A stretch of DNA of 64,000 nucleotides from Microbacterium aurum. GTDB lineage: Bacteria > Actinomycetota > Actinomycetes > Actinomycetales > Microbacteriaceae. Location: assembly GCF_016907815.1 (NCBI RefSeq), contig NZ_JAFBCQ010000001.1, positions 3,224,001 through 3,288,000 on the forward strand. The letters are read 5' to 3'. The notes under the pieces were generated by a model that had not been told where the DNA came from, did not search any database, and saw nothing but the letters and a program-made list of their open reading frames with translations. The translations under genes and the position numbers were made by a program. This document shows positions 36,437 to 44,173 of the stretch, piece by piece. The stretch's first letter is position 1, and each line of letters starts with the position of its first letter.

Positions 36437-36940
36437 TCAGCCGTGGCGCGTGATGCGGACGCGGCGCGGGGCGGCGTCTTCCATATCGGCGACGTGGGGG
36501 CCGGCCGTGCCGCACGCAGTGTCGACGCCCGTACCCGCCCATCCGCGGTCGATCTCGATCTCCCACCACCGATCGGCGACGGCGGCGGCGAACGGCGCGG
36601 CCCACTCCGCGATGACGACCGAGCCGGCGAAGTCGATGTCGAGGTCGTCGAGCTCGCCGTCGGTGCCGAGCCGGTACGCGTCGACGTGCACGAGCGGCGG
36701 GCCATCGCCGAGCGAGGGGTGCGTGCGGGCGATGACGAACGTGGGGCTCTGCACGCGCCCCCGCACCCCGAGGCCCGCGGCGATGCCGCGCGTCAGGGTC
36801 GTCTTCCCCGCGCCGAGCGGTCCGGTCAGGACGACGAGGTCACCCGCCCGCAGCGCGTCGCCGAGCGCGCGGCCGAGCGCTTCCATCTCGGCCGGCGAGG
36901 CGATCTCCCGCTCGCCGACGAATGCGTCGAGGCCCGTCAC
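36437..36940 (-). CDS. tsaE: tRNA threonylcarbamoyladenosine complex ATPase TsaE
   Basis: 167 residues from GTG at 36940, overlapping the alr stop by GTGA; the larger open frame extends into alr antiparallel frames and is rejected. Walker A GPLGAGKTTLTRGIAAGLGV, VQSPTFVIARTH, VHVDAYRLG and VVIAEWAAPF are TsaE features. It hydrolyses ATP to drive the t6A cycle. The C-terminus is about 25 residues longer than in E. coli. Confidence 0.96.
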   Translation of the reverse strand: MTGLDAFVGEREIASPAEMEALGRALGDALRAGDLVVLTGPLGAGKTTLTRGIAAGLGVRGRVQSPTFVIARTHPSLGDGPPLVHVDAYRLGTDGELDDLDIDFAGSVVIAEWAAPFAAAVADRWWEIEIDRGWAGTGVDTACGTAGPHVADMEDAAPRRVRITRHG

Positions 36941-38061
36941 GGCGAGACCTCCCGGCGGGGCACGCGCGGCCCGATCCGGGTGACGATTTCGTAGTTGATG
37001 GTGCCCGCGGCATCCGCCCACTCCTCCACGGCCGGCACGCCGAGCGTCGGATCGCCGAAGAGCACGGCCTCGTCGCCGACCGCGACGGGGGCATCGCCCA
37101 CGTCGACGACGAACTGGTCCATGGCCACGCGGCCGGCGATCGGGAACACGCCGTCGCGGATGCACACCGCCGCGCCGCTCGACGCCGCGCGCGGCACGCC
37201 GTCGGCGTAGCCGAGGGGTACGAGCGCGAGGGTGGTCTCGGCGGCGGTGCGGTGCTGGTATCCGTACGAGACACCCTGTCCGGCGGGCACCCGCCGGACC
37301 GCCGCGACCGCGCCGCGCAGCGTCATCGCCGGCCGCAGGCCGAGGTCGGCGGAGGTGCGATCGGCCAGCGGAGACAGCCCGTAGATCGAGAGGCCCAGCC
37401 GCACGCATCCGAACCTCGCCTCCGGCAGTGCGATCGCCGCGTGGGAGGCGGCGATGTGGCGCAGGTGCGGCGCGAGTCCGTGGGATGCCGCGAGTCCGAG
37501 CGCATCGCGGAACCGCGCAACCGCGGCGAGGTCGTCGGCCGCGCTGGTGTTGGAGAGGTGGCTGAAGATGCCGACCACCCGCAGCCGGCCGATACGCTCG
37601 AGCCGCGCCGCCTCGGCGAACGCGACGGCGTAGTCGGCGGGCGCGAGCCCGTTGCGCCCGAGGCCGGTCTCGACCTTGAGGTGGACGCTGACCGGCCGGT
37701 CGGCGGATGCCGCCGCCGACGCCGCCTGCAGCTGATCGACGCTCGAGATCCCGAGCTCGATGCCGCGAGCCGCGGCGGCCGCGAAGTCGGCGCCGGGAGC
37801 GTGCAGCCACGCGAGAATCGGCGCGTCGATGCCCGCGCGCCGCAGCGCGAGCGCCTCGTCGATGTCGGAGACGCCGAGCCGCGTCGCCCCGCCCTCGAGG
37901 GCCGCGCGCGCCGACCGGACGGCGCCGTGCCCGTAGCCGTCGGCCTTGACGACGGCGATGATCTCCGACGCGGTGAGGCGCCGCAGCTGACGCACGTTCG
38001 CGGTGATCGCCGCGGTGTCGATGACGGCTTCGCGCAGGATGCCGGGTGGGATGCGGCTCAT
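36937..38061 (-). CDS. alr: Alanine racemase
   Basis: 374 residues; ATG overlaps the acpS stop by 4 bp. The PLP-binding Lys is in IIAVVKADGYGHGA (about residue 39); the barrel shows HLKVETGLGRNGL, VVGIFSHLSN and RLGLSIYGLSP; the catalytic Tyr is in GVSYGYQHRTA; GRVAMDQFVVDVG binds phosphate and substrate. It makes D-alanine for peptidoglycan. It shares an operon with the t6A genes, a common actinobacterial arrangement. Confidence 0.97.
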   Translation of the reverse strand: MSRIPPGILREAVIDTAAITANVRQLRRLTASEIIAVVKADGYGHGAVRSARAALEGGATRLGVSDIDEALALRRAGIDAPILAWLHAPGADFAAAAARGIELGISSVDQLQAASAAASADRPVSVHLKVETGLGRNGLAPADYAVAFAEAARLERIGRLRVVGIFSHLSNTSAADDLAAVARFRDALGLAASHGLAPHLRHIAASHAAIALPEARFGCVRLGLSIYGLSPLADRTSADLGLRPAMTLRGAVAAVRRVPAGQGVSYGYQHRTAAETTLALVPLGYADGVPRAASSGAAVCIRDGVFPIAGRVAMDQFVVDVGDAPVAVGDEAVLFGDPTLGVPAVEEWADAAGTINYEIVTRIGPRVPRREVSP

Positions 38062-38534
38062 GCCTGTTCCTCCGATGCGACGCCGCTGCCCGAGTCGCCG
38101 CCGCGGGCGGTGCCGGCGTCGCTGCCCGTGCCGGTGCCAGCGCGGCTGTCCGCGCCCGTGCCGGTGCCTGCGGTCCCGGCATCCGCCGTCTCGGCGACGA
38201 CGTAAGCGGTCGCGAGCCCCGCGTCGTGCGAGAGCGAGAGGTGCACGGCGGCGATGCCGCGGGCCGCGACCGTCGCGGCGGTCTCGCCGCTGAGCGCGAA
38301 GACGGGCTTGCCGCTCGGCTCAGACGCCACCTCGATGTCGGTCCAGTGGACCCCGTCGGAGCCGCCGAGCGCCTTGATGAGCGCCTCCTTCGCGGCGTAG
38401 CGCGCGGCGAGGGAATGCGGCTTCAGTGCGCGCTCCGCCGGGGCGAAGAGGCGCTCGCGCAGGCGCGGCGTGCGGGCGAGCGACCGCTCGAACCGCGGGA
38501 TGTCGACGAGGTCGACCCCGATTCCGACGATCAT
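38058..38534 (-). CDS. acpS: Holo-[acyl-carrier-protein] synthase with low-complexity tail
   Basis: 158 residues from ATG at 38534, with TAGGCT 6 nt upstream. The AcpS core (1-115) shows GIGVDLVDIPRFE, RYAAKEALIKALG (metal and CoA binding), DIEVASEPSGKPVFAL and HLSLSHDAGLATAYVVAE. It transfers 4'-phosphopantetheine to acyl carrier protein. Residues 116-158 are a Gly/Ala/Thr/Ser-rich extension (GTAGTGTGADSRAGTGTG) not needed by the fold, since typical AcpS has about 120-130 residues. The 20-bp repeat array lies just upstream. Confidence 0.95.
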   Translation of the reverse strand: MIVGIGVDLVDIPRFERSLARTPRLRERLFAPAERALKPHSLAARYAAKEALIKALGGSDGVHWTDIEVASEPSGKPVFALSGETAATVAARGIAAVHLSLSHDAGLATAYVVAETADAGTAGTGTGADSRAGTGTGSDAGTARGGDSGSGVASEEQA

Positions 38535-38540
38535 CCCGTC

Positions 38541-38546
38541 AGCCTA
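38541..38546 (-). promoter_or_regulatory. acpS: Leaderless-type -10 box TAGGCT, acpS
   Basis: TAGGCT, 6 nt before the ATG at 38534. The 20-bp repeat array begins just upstream, where a -35 would be. Confidence 0.55.
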
Positions 38547-38564
38547 TCGCCGCCCACGGCATCC

Positions 38565-38803
38565 CCCTCACCCCCGAGGTCGCCCCCTCATCCCCGAGGT
38601 CGCGCCTTCGCCCACGAGGTCGCCACTTCGCCCGCGAGGTCGCCACTTCGCCCGCGAGGTCGCCCGGGCGACCTCGCGGCGCAACCGGCGACCTCGCGGC
38701 GCAACCGGCGACCTCGCGACACAACAGGCGACCTCGCGGCGCAACCGGCGACCTCACGACACAACAGGCGACCTCGCGGCGCAAAAGGCGACCTCGCGAC
38801 ACA
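38565..38803. repeat. Opposed arrays of a 20-bp repeat (CGAGGTCGCC) between glmS and acpS
   Basis: Five copies with an exact 20-bp period carry CGAGGT (at 38575, 38595, 38615, 38635 and 38655). They are followed by seven copies of the reverse unit GGCGACCTCGCG (starting 38667 and every 20 bp to 38787). The arrays meet in a perfect 24-bp palindrome centred at 38664/38665. Spacers in the right half alternate between GCGCAACC-like and ACACAACA-like forms. The whole block can fold into a very long interrupted hairpin. No open frame fits it; it fills nearly all of the 296-bp gap. Confidence 0.9.
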
Positions 38804-38830
38804 AAAACAGCGCGCGCGACGTGCGCCGCG

Positions 38831-40681
38831 CTATTCCACGGTGACGGACTTGGCGAGGTTGCGCGGCTGGTCGACGTCGAGGCCCTTGGCGGTCGCGAGG
38901 CCCATCGCGAAGATGTGCAGCGGAACCACGGCCAGCAGCGGCTCGAAGAGGGGCCCGGCGAGCGGGATGCGCAGCACCTCGTCGGCGAAGGGCAGCACGG
39001 CGGCATCCCCTTCCTCGGCGACGGCGATAACGCGGGCGCCGCGGGCGCGGATCTCCTGGATGTTCGAGACGACCTTCTTGTGCAGCTCCGCCGACTCGCG
39101 CGGCGACGGCACGATGACGAACACCGGCTGGCCGGGCTCGATGAGGGCGATCGGGCCGTGCTTGAGCTCGCCGGCGGCGAAGCCCTCGGCGTGAATGTAG
39201 CTGATCTCCTTGAGCTTGAGCGCACCCTCGAGGGCGATCGGATAGCCGACGTGGCGGCCGAGGAAGAGCACCGACTGGGTGTCGGCCATCCAGCGCGAGA
39301 ACTGCTCGACGTGGGTCTGCTCCTCGTCGAGCACCCGCGCGATCTTCGCCGGGATCGCCTCGAGCTCGCGCACGTACTGCGCCTGCTCGGATGCCGACAG
39401 CGAGCCGCGCACGCGGGCGACGTGCAGGGCCAGGAGGTACAGCGCGGTGATCTGCGCGACGAACGCCTTGGTCGACGCGACGGCGACCTCGGGGCCGGCG
39501 TGGGTGTAGATCACGGCATCCGACTCGCGTGGGATCGTCGCGCCCTGCGTGTTGCAGATCGACAGGGTCTTCGCGCCGCGCTCGCGCGCGTACTTGACCG
39601 CCATGAGGGTGTCCATCGTCTCGCCGGACTGGCTGATCGAGACGACGAGCGTGTCCTCCCCGATCACCGGGTCGCGGTAGCGGAACTCGTGCGCGAGCTC
39701 CACGTCGACGGGGATGCGCGTCCACTGCTCGAGGGCGTACTTGCCCGTCTGCCCGGCGTAGGCGGCGGTTCCGCAGGCGATGATGACGATGCGACGGATG
39801 CCGGTGAACAGCTCGTCCAGGCCGTCCAGCTCCGGGATGGCCACGGCGCCGTCGCGCACGCGTCCGCGGACGGTGTTGGCCACGGCATCCGGCTCTTCGG
39901 ACACTTCCTTCGCCATGAACGACGGCCATCCGCCCTTCTCCGCGGCGGCGGCGTCCCACACGACCTCGAACGGGGATGCCTCGACGGGGTTCCCGGCGAA
40001 ATCGGTGATCTCGACGCCGGCGGGCGTGATCGCGACGATCTCGTCCTGACCGATCGCGAGGGCGTTGCGGGTGTGCTCGACGAAGGCGGCGACGTCGGAG
40101 CCGAGGAAGTTCTCGCCGTCGCCGAGGCCGATCACGAGCGGCGAGTTGCGGCGGGCGCCGACCACGAGGCCCGGCTGGTCGCGGTGCATCGCGAGCAGCG
40201 TGAACGCGCCCTCGAGGCGCGAGACGACGGTGCGGAAGGCGGCCACGAGATCGCCGGATGCCTGGTACTCGCGGCCGAGGAGCACGGCGGCGACCTCGGT
40301 GTCGGTCTCGGAGCGGAAGGTGAAGCCCTCGCTCACGAGTTCGGCCTTCAGCTCGGCGAAGTTCTCGATGATGCCGTTGTGGATGACCGCGAGCTTGTCG
40401 TCATCCGCGAGGTGCGGGTGCGCGTTCGCGTCGGTGGGTCCGCCGTGCGTGGCCCAGCGGGTGTGGCCGATGCCGGTCGTGCCGTCGGGCATGGGGTGGG
40501 CGGCGAGGTCGTCGCGGAGGACCTGCAGCTTGCCGGCGCGCTTGCGCATGTCAAGGCCGCCATCGGCGTCGATGACGGCGATGCCGGCGGAGTCGTACCC
40601 GCGGTATTCGAGCCGCGCGAGGCCCGACAGGAGGATGGCCTGGCTGTCACGCGGGCCCACGTATCCGACGATTCCACACAT
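38831..40681 (-). CDS. glmS: Glutamine--fructose-6-phosphate aminotransferase (isomerizing)
   Basis: 616 residues from ATG at 40681, chosen because the nucleophile Cys must follow the initiator Met (MCGIVGYVG) and because a TACCAT box sits 7 nt upstream; an in-frame ATG at 40690 is rejected. The glutaminase domain (2-about 230: RLEYRGYDSAGIA, GHTRWATHGGP, HNGIIENFAEL) is followed by two SIS isomerase domains (ISQSGETMDTL, CNTQGATIPRES, FLGRHVGYPIALEGALKLKE) and the C-terminal PRNLAKSVTVE. It makes glucosamine-6-phosphate for cell-wall precursors. No glmS ribozyme is visible. Confidence 0.98.
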   Translation of the reverse strand: MCGIVGYVGPRDSQAILLSGLARLEYRGYDSAGIAVIDADGGLDMRKRAGKLQVLRDDLAAHPMPDGTTGIGHTRWATHGGPTDANAHPHLADDDKLAVIHNGIIENFAELKAELVSEGFTFRSETDTEVAAVLLGREYQASGDLVAAFRTVVSRLEGAFTLLAMHRDQPGLVVGARRNSPLVIGLGDGENFLGSDVAAFVEHTRNALAIGQDEIVAITPAGVEITDFAGNPVEASPFEVVWDAAAAEKGGWPSFMAKEVSEEPDAVANTVRGRVRDGAVAIPELDGLDELFTGIRRIVIIACGTAAYAGQTGKYALEQWTRIPVDVELAHEFRYRDPVIGEDTLVVSISQSGETMDTLMAVKYARERGAKTLSICNTQGATIPRESDAVIYTHAGPEVAVASTKAFVAQITALYLLALHVARVRGSLSASEQAQYVRELEAIPAKIARVLDEEQTHVEQFSRWMADTQSVLFLGRHVGYPIALEGALKLKEISYIHAEGFAAGELKHGPIALIEPGQPVFVIVPSPRESAELHKKVVSNIQEIRARGARVIAVAEEGDAAVLPFADEVLRIPLAGPLFEPLLAVVPLHIFAMGLATAKGLDVDQPRNLAKSVTVE

Positions 40682-40688
40682 GGGGTCC

Positions 40689-40694
40689 ATGGTA
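40689..40694 (-). promoter_or_regulatory. glmS: Leaderless-type -10 box TACCAT, glmS
   Basis: TACCAT, 7 nt before the ATG at 40681; it overlaps the alternative upstream ATG, which therefore would not be in the mRNA. Confidence 0.5.
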
Positions 40695-41315
40695 GGCGGC
40701 GGGGTTTGCGCGGCGTCCTGACAAATCGGTCACGCGCGCGTGCGGCCCGGCGCCCAGGCACCGGCGCGCCCGGCCGGCGCCCCGGCCCGCCCTGGAGACA
40801 AAGGTGGGGCCCTCACGACGTGGGCCGTTGGGGACGGCGGACTCGGAGGACCCCTGCCCACGCACTCTCGGTGGGGCCGATTGGGGGGTGGCCCCTGTCC
40901 GAACGCCACTTGGGGAGCAGCTGAGGAATCGCGCGGACATCCCCAGCGTACTCGCGCGGGTGCGCTGGGCATCGGAAGACGCACCCACCGATGATCGAGG
41001 ATGATCAAGGCTTCCCCCCGCGGCGACCCTGTGCCATACTCGGCAACGTCAGCCGTCGCGAGGCGGACCGGATGCCGAGGGGTCGGCGTTCGGGGGGAAT
41101 GATCCGGATCGATGTGGGAATCGATCCCGGGACCCATGACACCCGTTGGGGGAAAACGCGAGTCCGGGGATTCGCGTATTTGGGGAATCGCAGGCTCTGC
41201 CTGTCACTTGGGGAAATTGGGGAAACACCATGGGGGGACGCATCTCGGTGCGTGCGCGCGGGGGCGCGCAGCACGCCGTTCAGCACGATCAGATAGGTGA
41301 TCGCAGGGCTGAGCG
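40695..41315. other. 620-bp gap with repeated TTGGGGA words before the polysaccharide locus
   Basis: I see no credible gene between glmS and the sugar transferase. The gap holds at least six copies of TTGGGGA or a near form, all on the plus strand: 40828, 40881 (TTGGGGGG), 40910, 41146 (TTGGGGGAA), 41180, 41208 and 41217. The last three are TTGGGGAA within 45 bp. The part from 41100 to 41230 is visibly less GC-rich. Promoters of glmS and of the polysaccharide operon must lie here. The repeated word could be a regulator site. Confidence 0.5.
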
Positions 41316-42800
41316 ATGAGCTCGGCGACGCTGGGTCTCGGTAACGGGATGAGCGTCGTCGGAGCACCTCGAGTCATGCCGGTTCTGGAGAAGCGGCTGA
41401 CTCAGGTGCGTCGGCACCGCGTCGCGGGGTGGGCGATCGACACTGTGTTGATCGCCCTCGCGGCGGGGGCGACGGCCTCGATCCAGCTGGCGACACTGCC
41501 GACGCCTCCGGGCGATCCGGCGGCATGGCCGGCAGCGGCCATTCTGGTCGCCAGCTGGTCGATCGCCCTCATGGCACTCAGCGACCGCGCGCGCCGGCGG
41601 GGGGCCGGCGAGCGTCTGGAGCTGGTGCCGATCGTGCACTCCGCCGCCATCGGGGTCGCCGCGCTCGCGGTGGCGGCGGGTGCCTTCGGTTGGATCTCGT
41701 TGCGGCCGCACATCGCCATGACGGTTCCGCTCGGGATCGTGGCGCTGGTGGCCGCGCGGCTCGTACGGCGGACGTGGGTGTCGCGGCATCCCGTGGAGCA
41801 CTCTCTCGCGCCCCGGACGCTCATCGTCGGATCGGCGTCGAGCGTGGAGCACACGATCCGCTCGCTCATGTCCGATCCGCGGTTCGCGCACCACATCGTC
41901 GGCGTAGCCGTGCCGGGCAGCGGCGCGACGAGCGTGACGGTCGACGGCCGTGGCTACCGCACGCTCGGCACACCGCAGCACGTCGCACACCTCGCCCGCT
42001 CCGAATGCGTGGAGACGGTGATCGTCGCGGACGGCATCGACGACCCCGACTACCTGCGCCGACTGAGCTGGAGCCTGGAAGGCGCGGCGACCGACCTCAT
42101 CCTGGCGACGCGGCTCGCCGACGTCGATCGCTCGCGCATCGCCTTCGAGCGGACGCACGGTCTGGCGCTCACCCACGTGAGCCTGCCGAAGTTCGACCGG
42201 ACGACGCTGCAAGCCAAGCGCGCGCTCGACGTCCTCGTCGCCCTGGTCGCCCTCCTGCCTGTCGCGCTGATCACACCCGTCATCGCACTGGCGATCCGCC
42301 TCGACGGCCCCGGGGGCACGTTCTTCCGCCAGCGCCGCATCGGACGAGACGGGCGCGAGTTCGACATTCTCAAGTTCCGCACGATGACGACGGATGCCGA
42401 GGCCCGCCGCATCGAGTTCGAGGCCGCGAACGAGGGCGCGGGCCCGCTGTTCAAGCTGAAGAACGACCCGCGCGTGACGCGCGTGGGTGCGGTGCTGCGC
42501 CGGTTCTCTCTCGACGAGATGCCGCAGTTCTGGAACGTGCTGATGGGCGAGATGAGCGTCGTCGGGCCCCGACCACCGCTGCCCGACGAGGTCCGCGACT
42601 ACGACCGCGACGTGCTGCGTCGCCTGTACGTCCAGCCCGGAATCACCGGGTTGTGGCAGATCAGCGGCCGGAGCGACCTGACCTGGGAGCAGAGCGTCCG
42701 TCTGGACCTGCACTACGTGGAGAACTGGTCGGTGGCCGCCGACCTGAAGATCATGGCGCAGACGGCTGCAGTGCTGGTGCGCCCGCGAGGCGCCTACTGA
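41316..42800 (+). CDS. Polyprenyl-phosphate sugar-1-phosphate transferase (initiating transferase)
   Basis: 494 residues. The N-terminal half has about four membrane helices and a CoA-binding-like regulatory region (RTLIVGSASSVEHTIRSLM...TVIVADGIDDPDYL). The C-terminal bacterial sugar transferase domain (about 300-494) starts with KRALDVLVALVALLPVALITPVIAL and has the catalytic KFRTMTTDAEARRIEFE, GPLFKLKNDPRVTRVG, RFSLDEMPQFWNVLMGEMSVVGPRPPLP and GITGLWQISGRSDLTWE. It links the first sugar phosphate to the lipid carrier and so starts repeat-unit synthesis. It is the first gene of the polysaccharide locus. Confidence 0.95.
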   Translation: MSSATLGLGNGMSVVGAPRVMPVLEKRLTQVRRHRVAGWAIDTVLIALAAGATASIQLATLPTPPGDPAAWPAAAILVASWSIALMALSDRARRRGAGERLELVPIVHSAAIGVAALAVAAGAFGWISLRPHIAMTVPLGIVALVAARLVRRTWVSRHPVEHSLAPRTLIVGSASSVEHTIRSLMSDPRFAHHIVGVAVPGSGATSVTVDGRGYRTLGTPQHVAHLARSECVETVIVADGIDDPDYLRRLSWSLEGAATDLILATRLADVDRSRIAFERTHGLALTHVSLPKFDRTTLQAKRALDVLVALVALLPVALITPVIALAIRLDGPGGTFFRQRRIGRDGREFDILKFRTMTTDAEARRIEFEAANEGAGPLFKLKNDPRVTRVGAVLRRFSLDEMPQFWNVLMGEMSVVGPRPPLPDEVRDYDRDVLRRLYVQPGITGLWQISGRSDLTWEQSVRLDLHYVENWSVAADLKIMAQTAAVLVRPRGAY

Positions 42801-42828
42801 GGATGCCTGAACGCACGATTGCTGACCC

Positions 42829-43040
42829 GGGAGCGCGTGACACACGTGCTCCCGCGTCGCGGCAGCAGCGCCGCGACGCCCAAAGATGTGACGGCTCATG
42901 CTCGAGTCAATACGATCGGGAAAGACCCGGGAGCCCTCGGCTTCCGGTGCGTCATCGCGGTCGTATGCCTCCCCCGAGAGCATGAGCCGTCACTCCATGG
43001 TGTGTCCCGCTCGGTTGCCCAGGGTCCGAGCGGACACACC
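42829..43040. terminator. Cluster of hairpins between convergent polysaccharide genes
   Basis: Four inverted repeats fill this gap. 42829-42853: GGGAGCGCGTG-ACA-CACGTGCTCCC. 42854-42879: GCGTCGCGGC-N6-GCCGCGACGC. 42888-42903 with 42978-42993: GTGACGGCTCATGCTC and its exact complement, 74 nt apart. 42999-43040: GGTGTGTCC-CGCTCGG with CCGAGCG-GACACACC. The first two follow the plus-strand sugar transferase and the last one the minus-strand glycosyltransferase. None has a long U-run. Confidence 0.7.
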
Positions 43041-43045
43041 ACCTC

Positions 43046-44173
43046 TCAGCGACGGATTGAGCCGACGCGGCGCACGATCTCGCCCATCTCGGCTGCGCGA
43101 TCCGACCAATCAGGAACCCCCGCGCGAAGGACCGTGGGTATCGACTCGGCGGCGAGCGCGGCGACGGCGTCGGGGAAACCTGCGCCGTCGACGATCGACA
43201 CACCCTGCTCATCGAGGGCGCGGAAACCGGCGACCGGCGTCGTAACGACGGGGCGCCCGACCGCGCGATACTCGTAGAGTTTGATCGGATCCAGGCTGTC
43301 GGTGAAGTCATCGACGACGTGCGGCACGATCAGGACGCTGGCGTGCTGCAGATACGCCGGCACGGATCCGAAGGGGCGAGGACCGAGCAGCACCGCACCA
43401 GCTGACTGCAGCTGTGCTGACTGCGCGCCGCCGAGCGCGTTAGGTCCGACGAGGACGAGGGCGTCGCCCTGATCGCGCAAGCGCGCGGCCGTGCGAGCCG
43501 TCAGCGCCACGTCGAGGCGATCTTCGTGCAGTGTTCCGACATAGAGCGCGGTGCCGGCGATGGGCAGATCGGCCGGCCGGCCGTATGTCTGCCGGTAGCG
43601 CGACACATCGACGGCGTTTGTGAGGAGGCGGACCTCGCGGCGCGTGCCGAGCGTGGATTGGAGTCCCACCGAGCACACCACCACCTCGTCACACAGGTCC
43701 AGGAGGATTCTCTCGTTGTCGACCACCATCCGGTGCTGGCGAGGCGTGCGATGGGCGGCAGTCCAGTTGTCGGTGACGTCGTACAGGGCGCGGGGGCGCC
43801 GCCGGCGCACGTAATGAGCCCATCCGGGGTCGTTGACCCAAACCGGTGCTCTGCCGAGGCCGTGTGCGACGCGGGCGGCGTCCACCTCACGCCGCAGCAT
43901 CGCATCCGCCACAGGTCCCGCCAGTCGCGGCAGCCACTTCGTCGGCTCGAGCAGGGCGAGTCGGCCTGCATACCCGTCCGCGGTCCGCAGCCCTCCGCCG
44001 CGGCGCATCTCTCGCCGCTGCAGCGCACCGTGGACGACGTCGCGCGCCGGTTCGACGAACAACACCCGCAGGGCGGGGTCAGCCATCAGCATCCCGTCGA
44101 TGAGGTACTGATTGCGCCGCCAGATGTCGTCCCAGGGCTCGAGGGAGAACACAACGACTCCATGTGCGGTCAA
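43046..44173 (-). CDS. Glycosyltransferase, GT-B fold
   Basis: 375 residues from TTG at 44173, whose TTGA overlaps the stop of the upstream gene; longer starts lie in that gene. The N-terminus VVVFSLEPWDDIWRRNQYLIDGML and the acceptor-side domain are followed by a C-terminal nucleotide-sugar domain (LYVGTLHEDRLDVALTART, LVGPNALGG, VLIVPHVVDDFTDSLDPIKLYEYRAVGRPVVTTPVAGF). The E of KLYEYRAVGRPVV corresponds to the GT4/GT1 donor-binding site. Donor and acceptor are unknown. It is probably co-transcribed with the preceding glycosyltransferase. Confidence 0.85.
   Translation of the reverse strand: MTAHGVVVFSLEPWDDIWRRNQYLIDGMLMADPALRVLFVEPARDVVHGALQRREMRRGGGLRTADGYAGRLALLEPTKWLPRLAGPVADAMLRREVDAARVAHGLGRAPVWVNDPGWAHYVRRRRPRALYDVTDNWTAAHRTPRQHRMVVDNERILLDLCDEVVVCSVGLQSTLGTRREVRLLTNAVDVSRYRQTYGRPADLPIAGTALYVGTLHEDRLDVALTARTAARLRDQGDALVLVGPNALGGAQSAQLQSAGAVLLGPRPFGSVPAYLQHASVLIVPHVVDDFTDSLDPIKLYEYRAVGRPVVTTPVAGFRALDEQGVSIVDGAGFPDAVAALAAESIPTVLRAGVPDWSDRAAEMGEIVRRVGSIRR

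Noticed and set aside
38565..38803. CRISPR array between glmS and acpS
   Set aside because: The period is only 20 bp, the spacers are 8-10 bp and nearly identical, the orientation flips in the middle and no cas genes are near.
38426..40924. 832-codon open frame on the plus strand
   Set aside because: It runs antisense through glmS, the repeat array and acpS; composition and position mark it as a shadow.
40740..41300. Short open frames in the gap before the sugar transferase
   Set aside because: They are Pro/Arg/Gly-rich, overlap each other on both strands and contain the TTGGGGA words; no family pattern.
38831..41315. glmS ribozyme or other riboswitch upstream of glmS
   Set aside because: The -10-like box sits 7 nt before the start, leaving no leader RNA; no ribozyme-like core was recognised.
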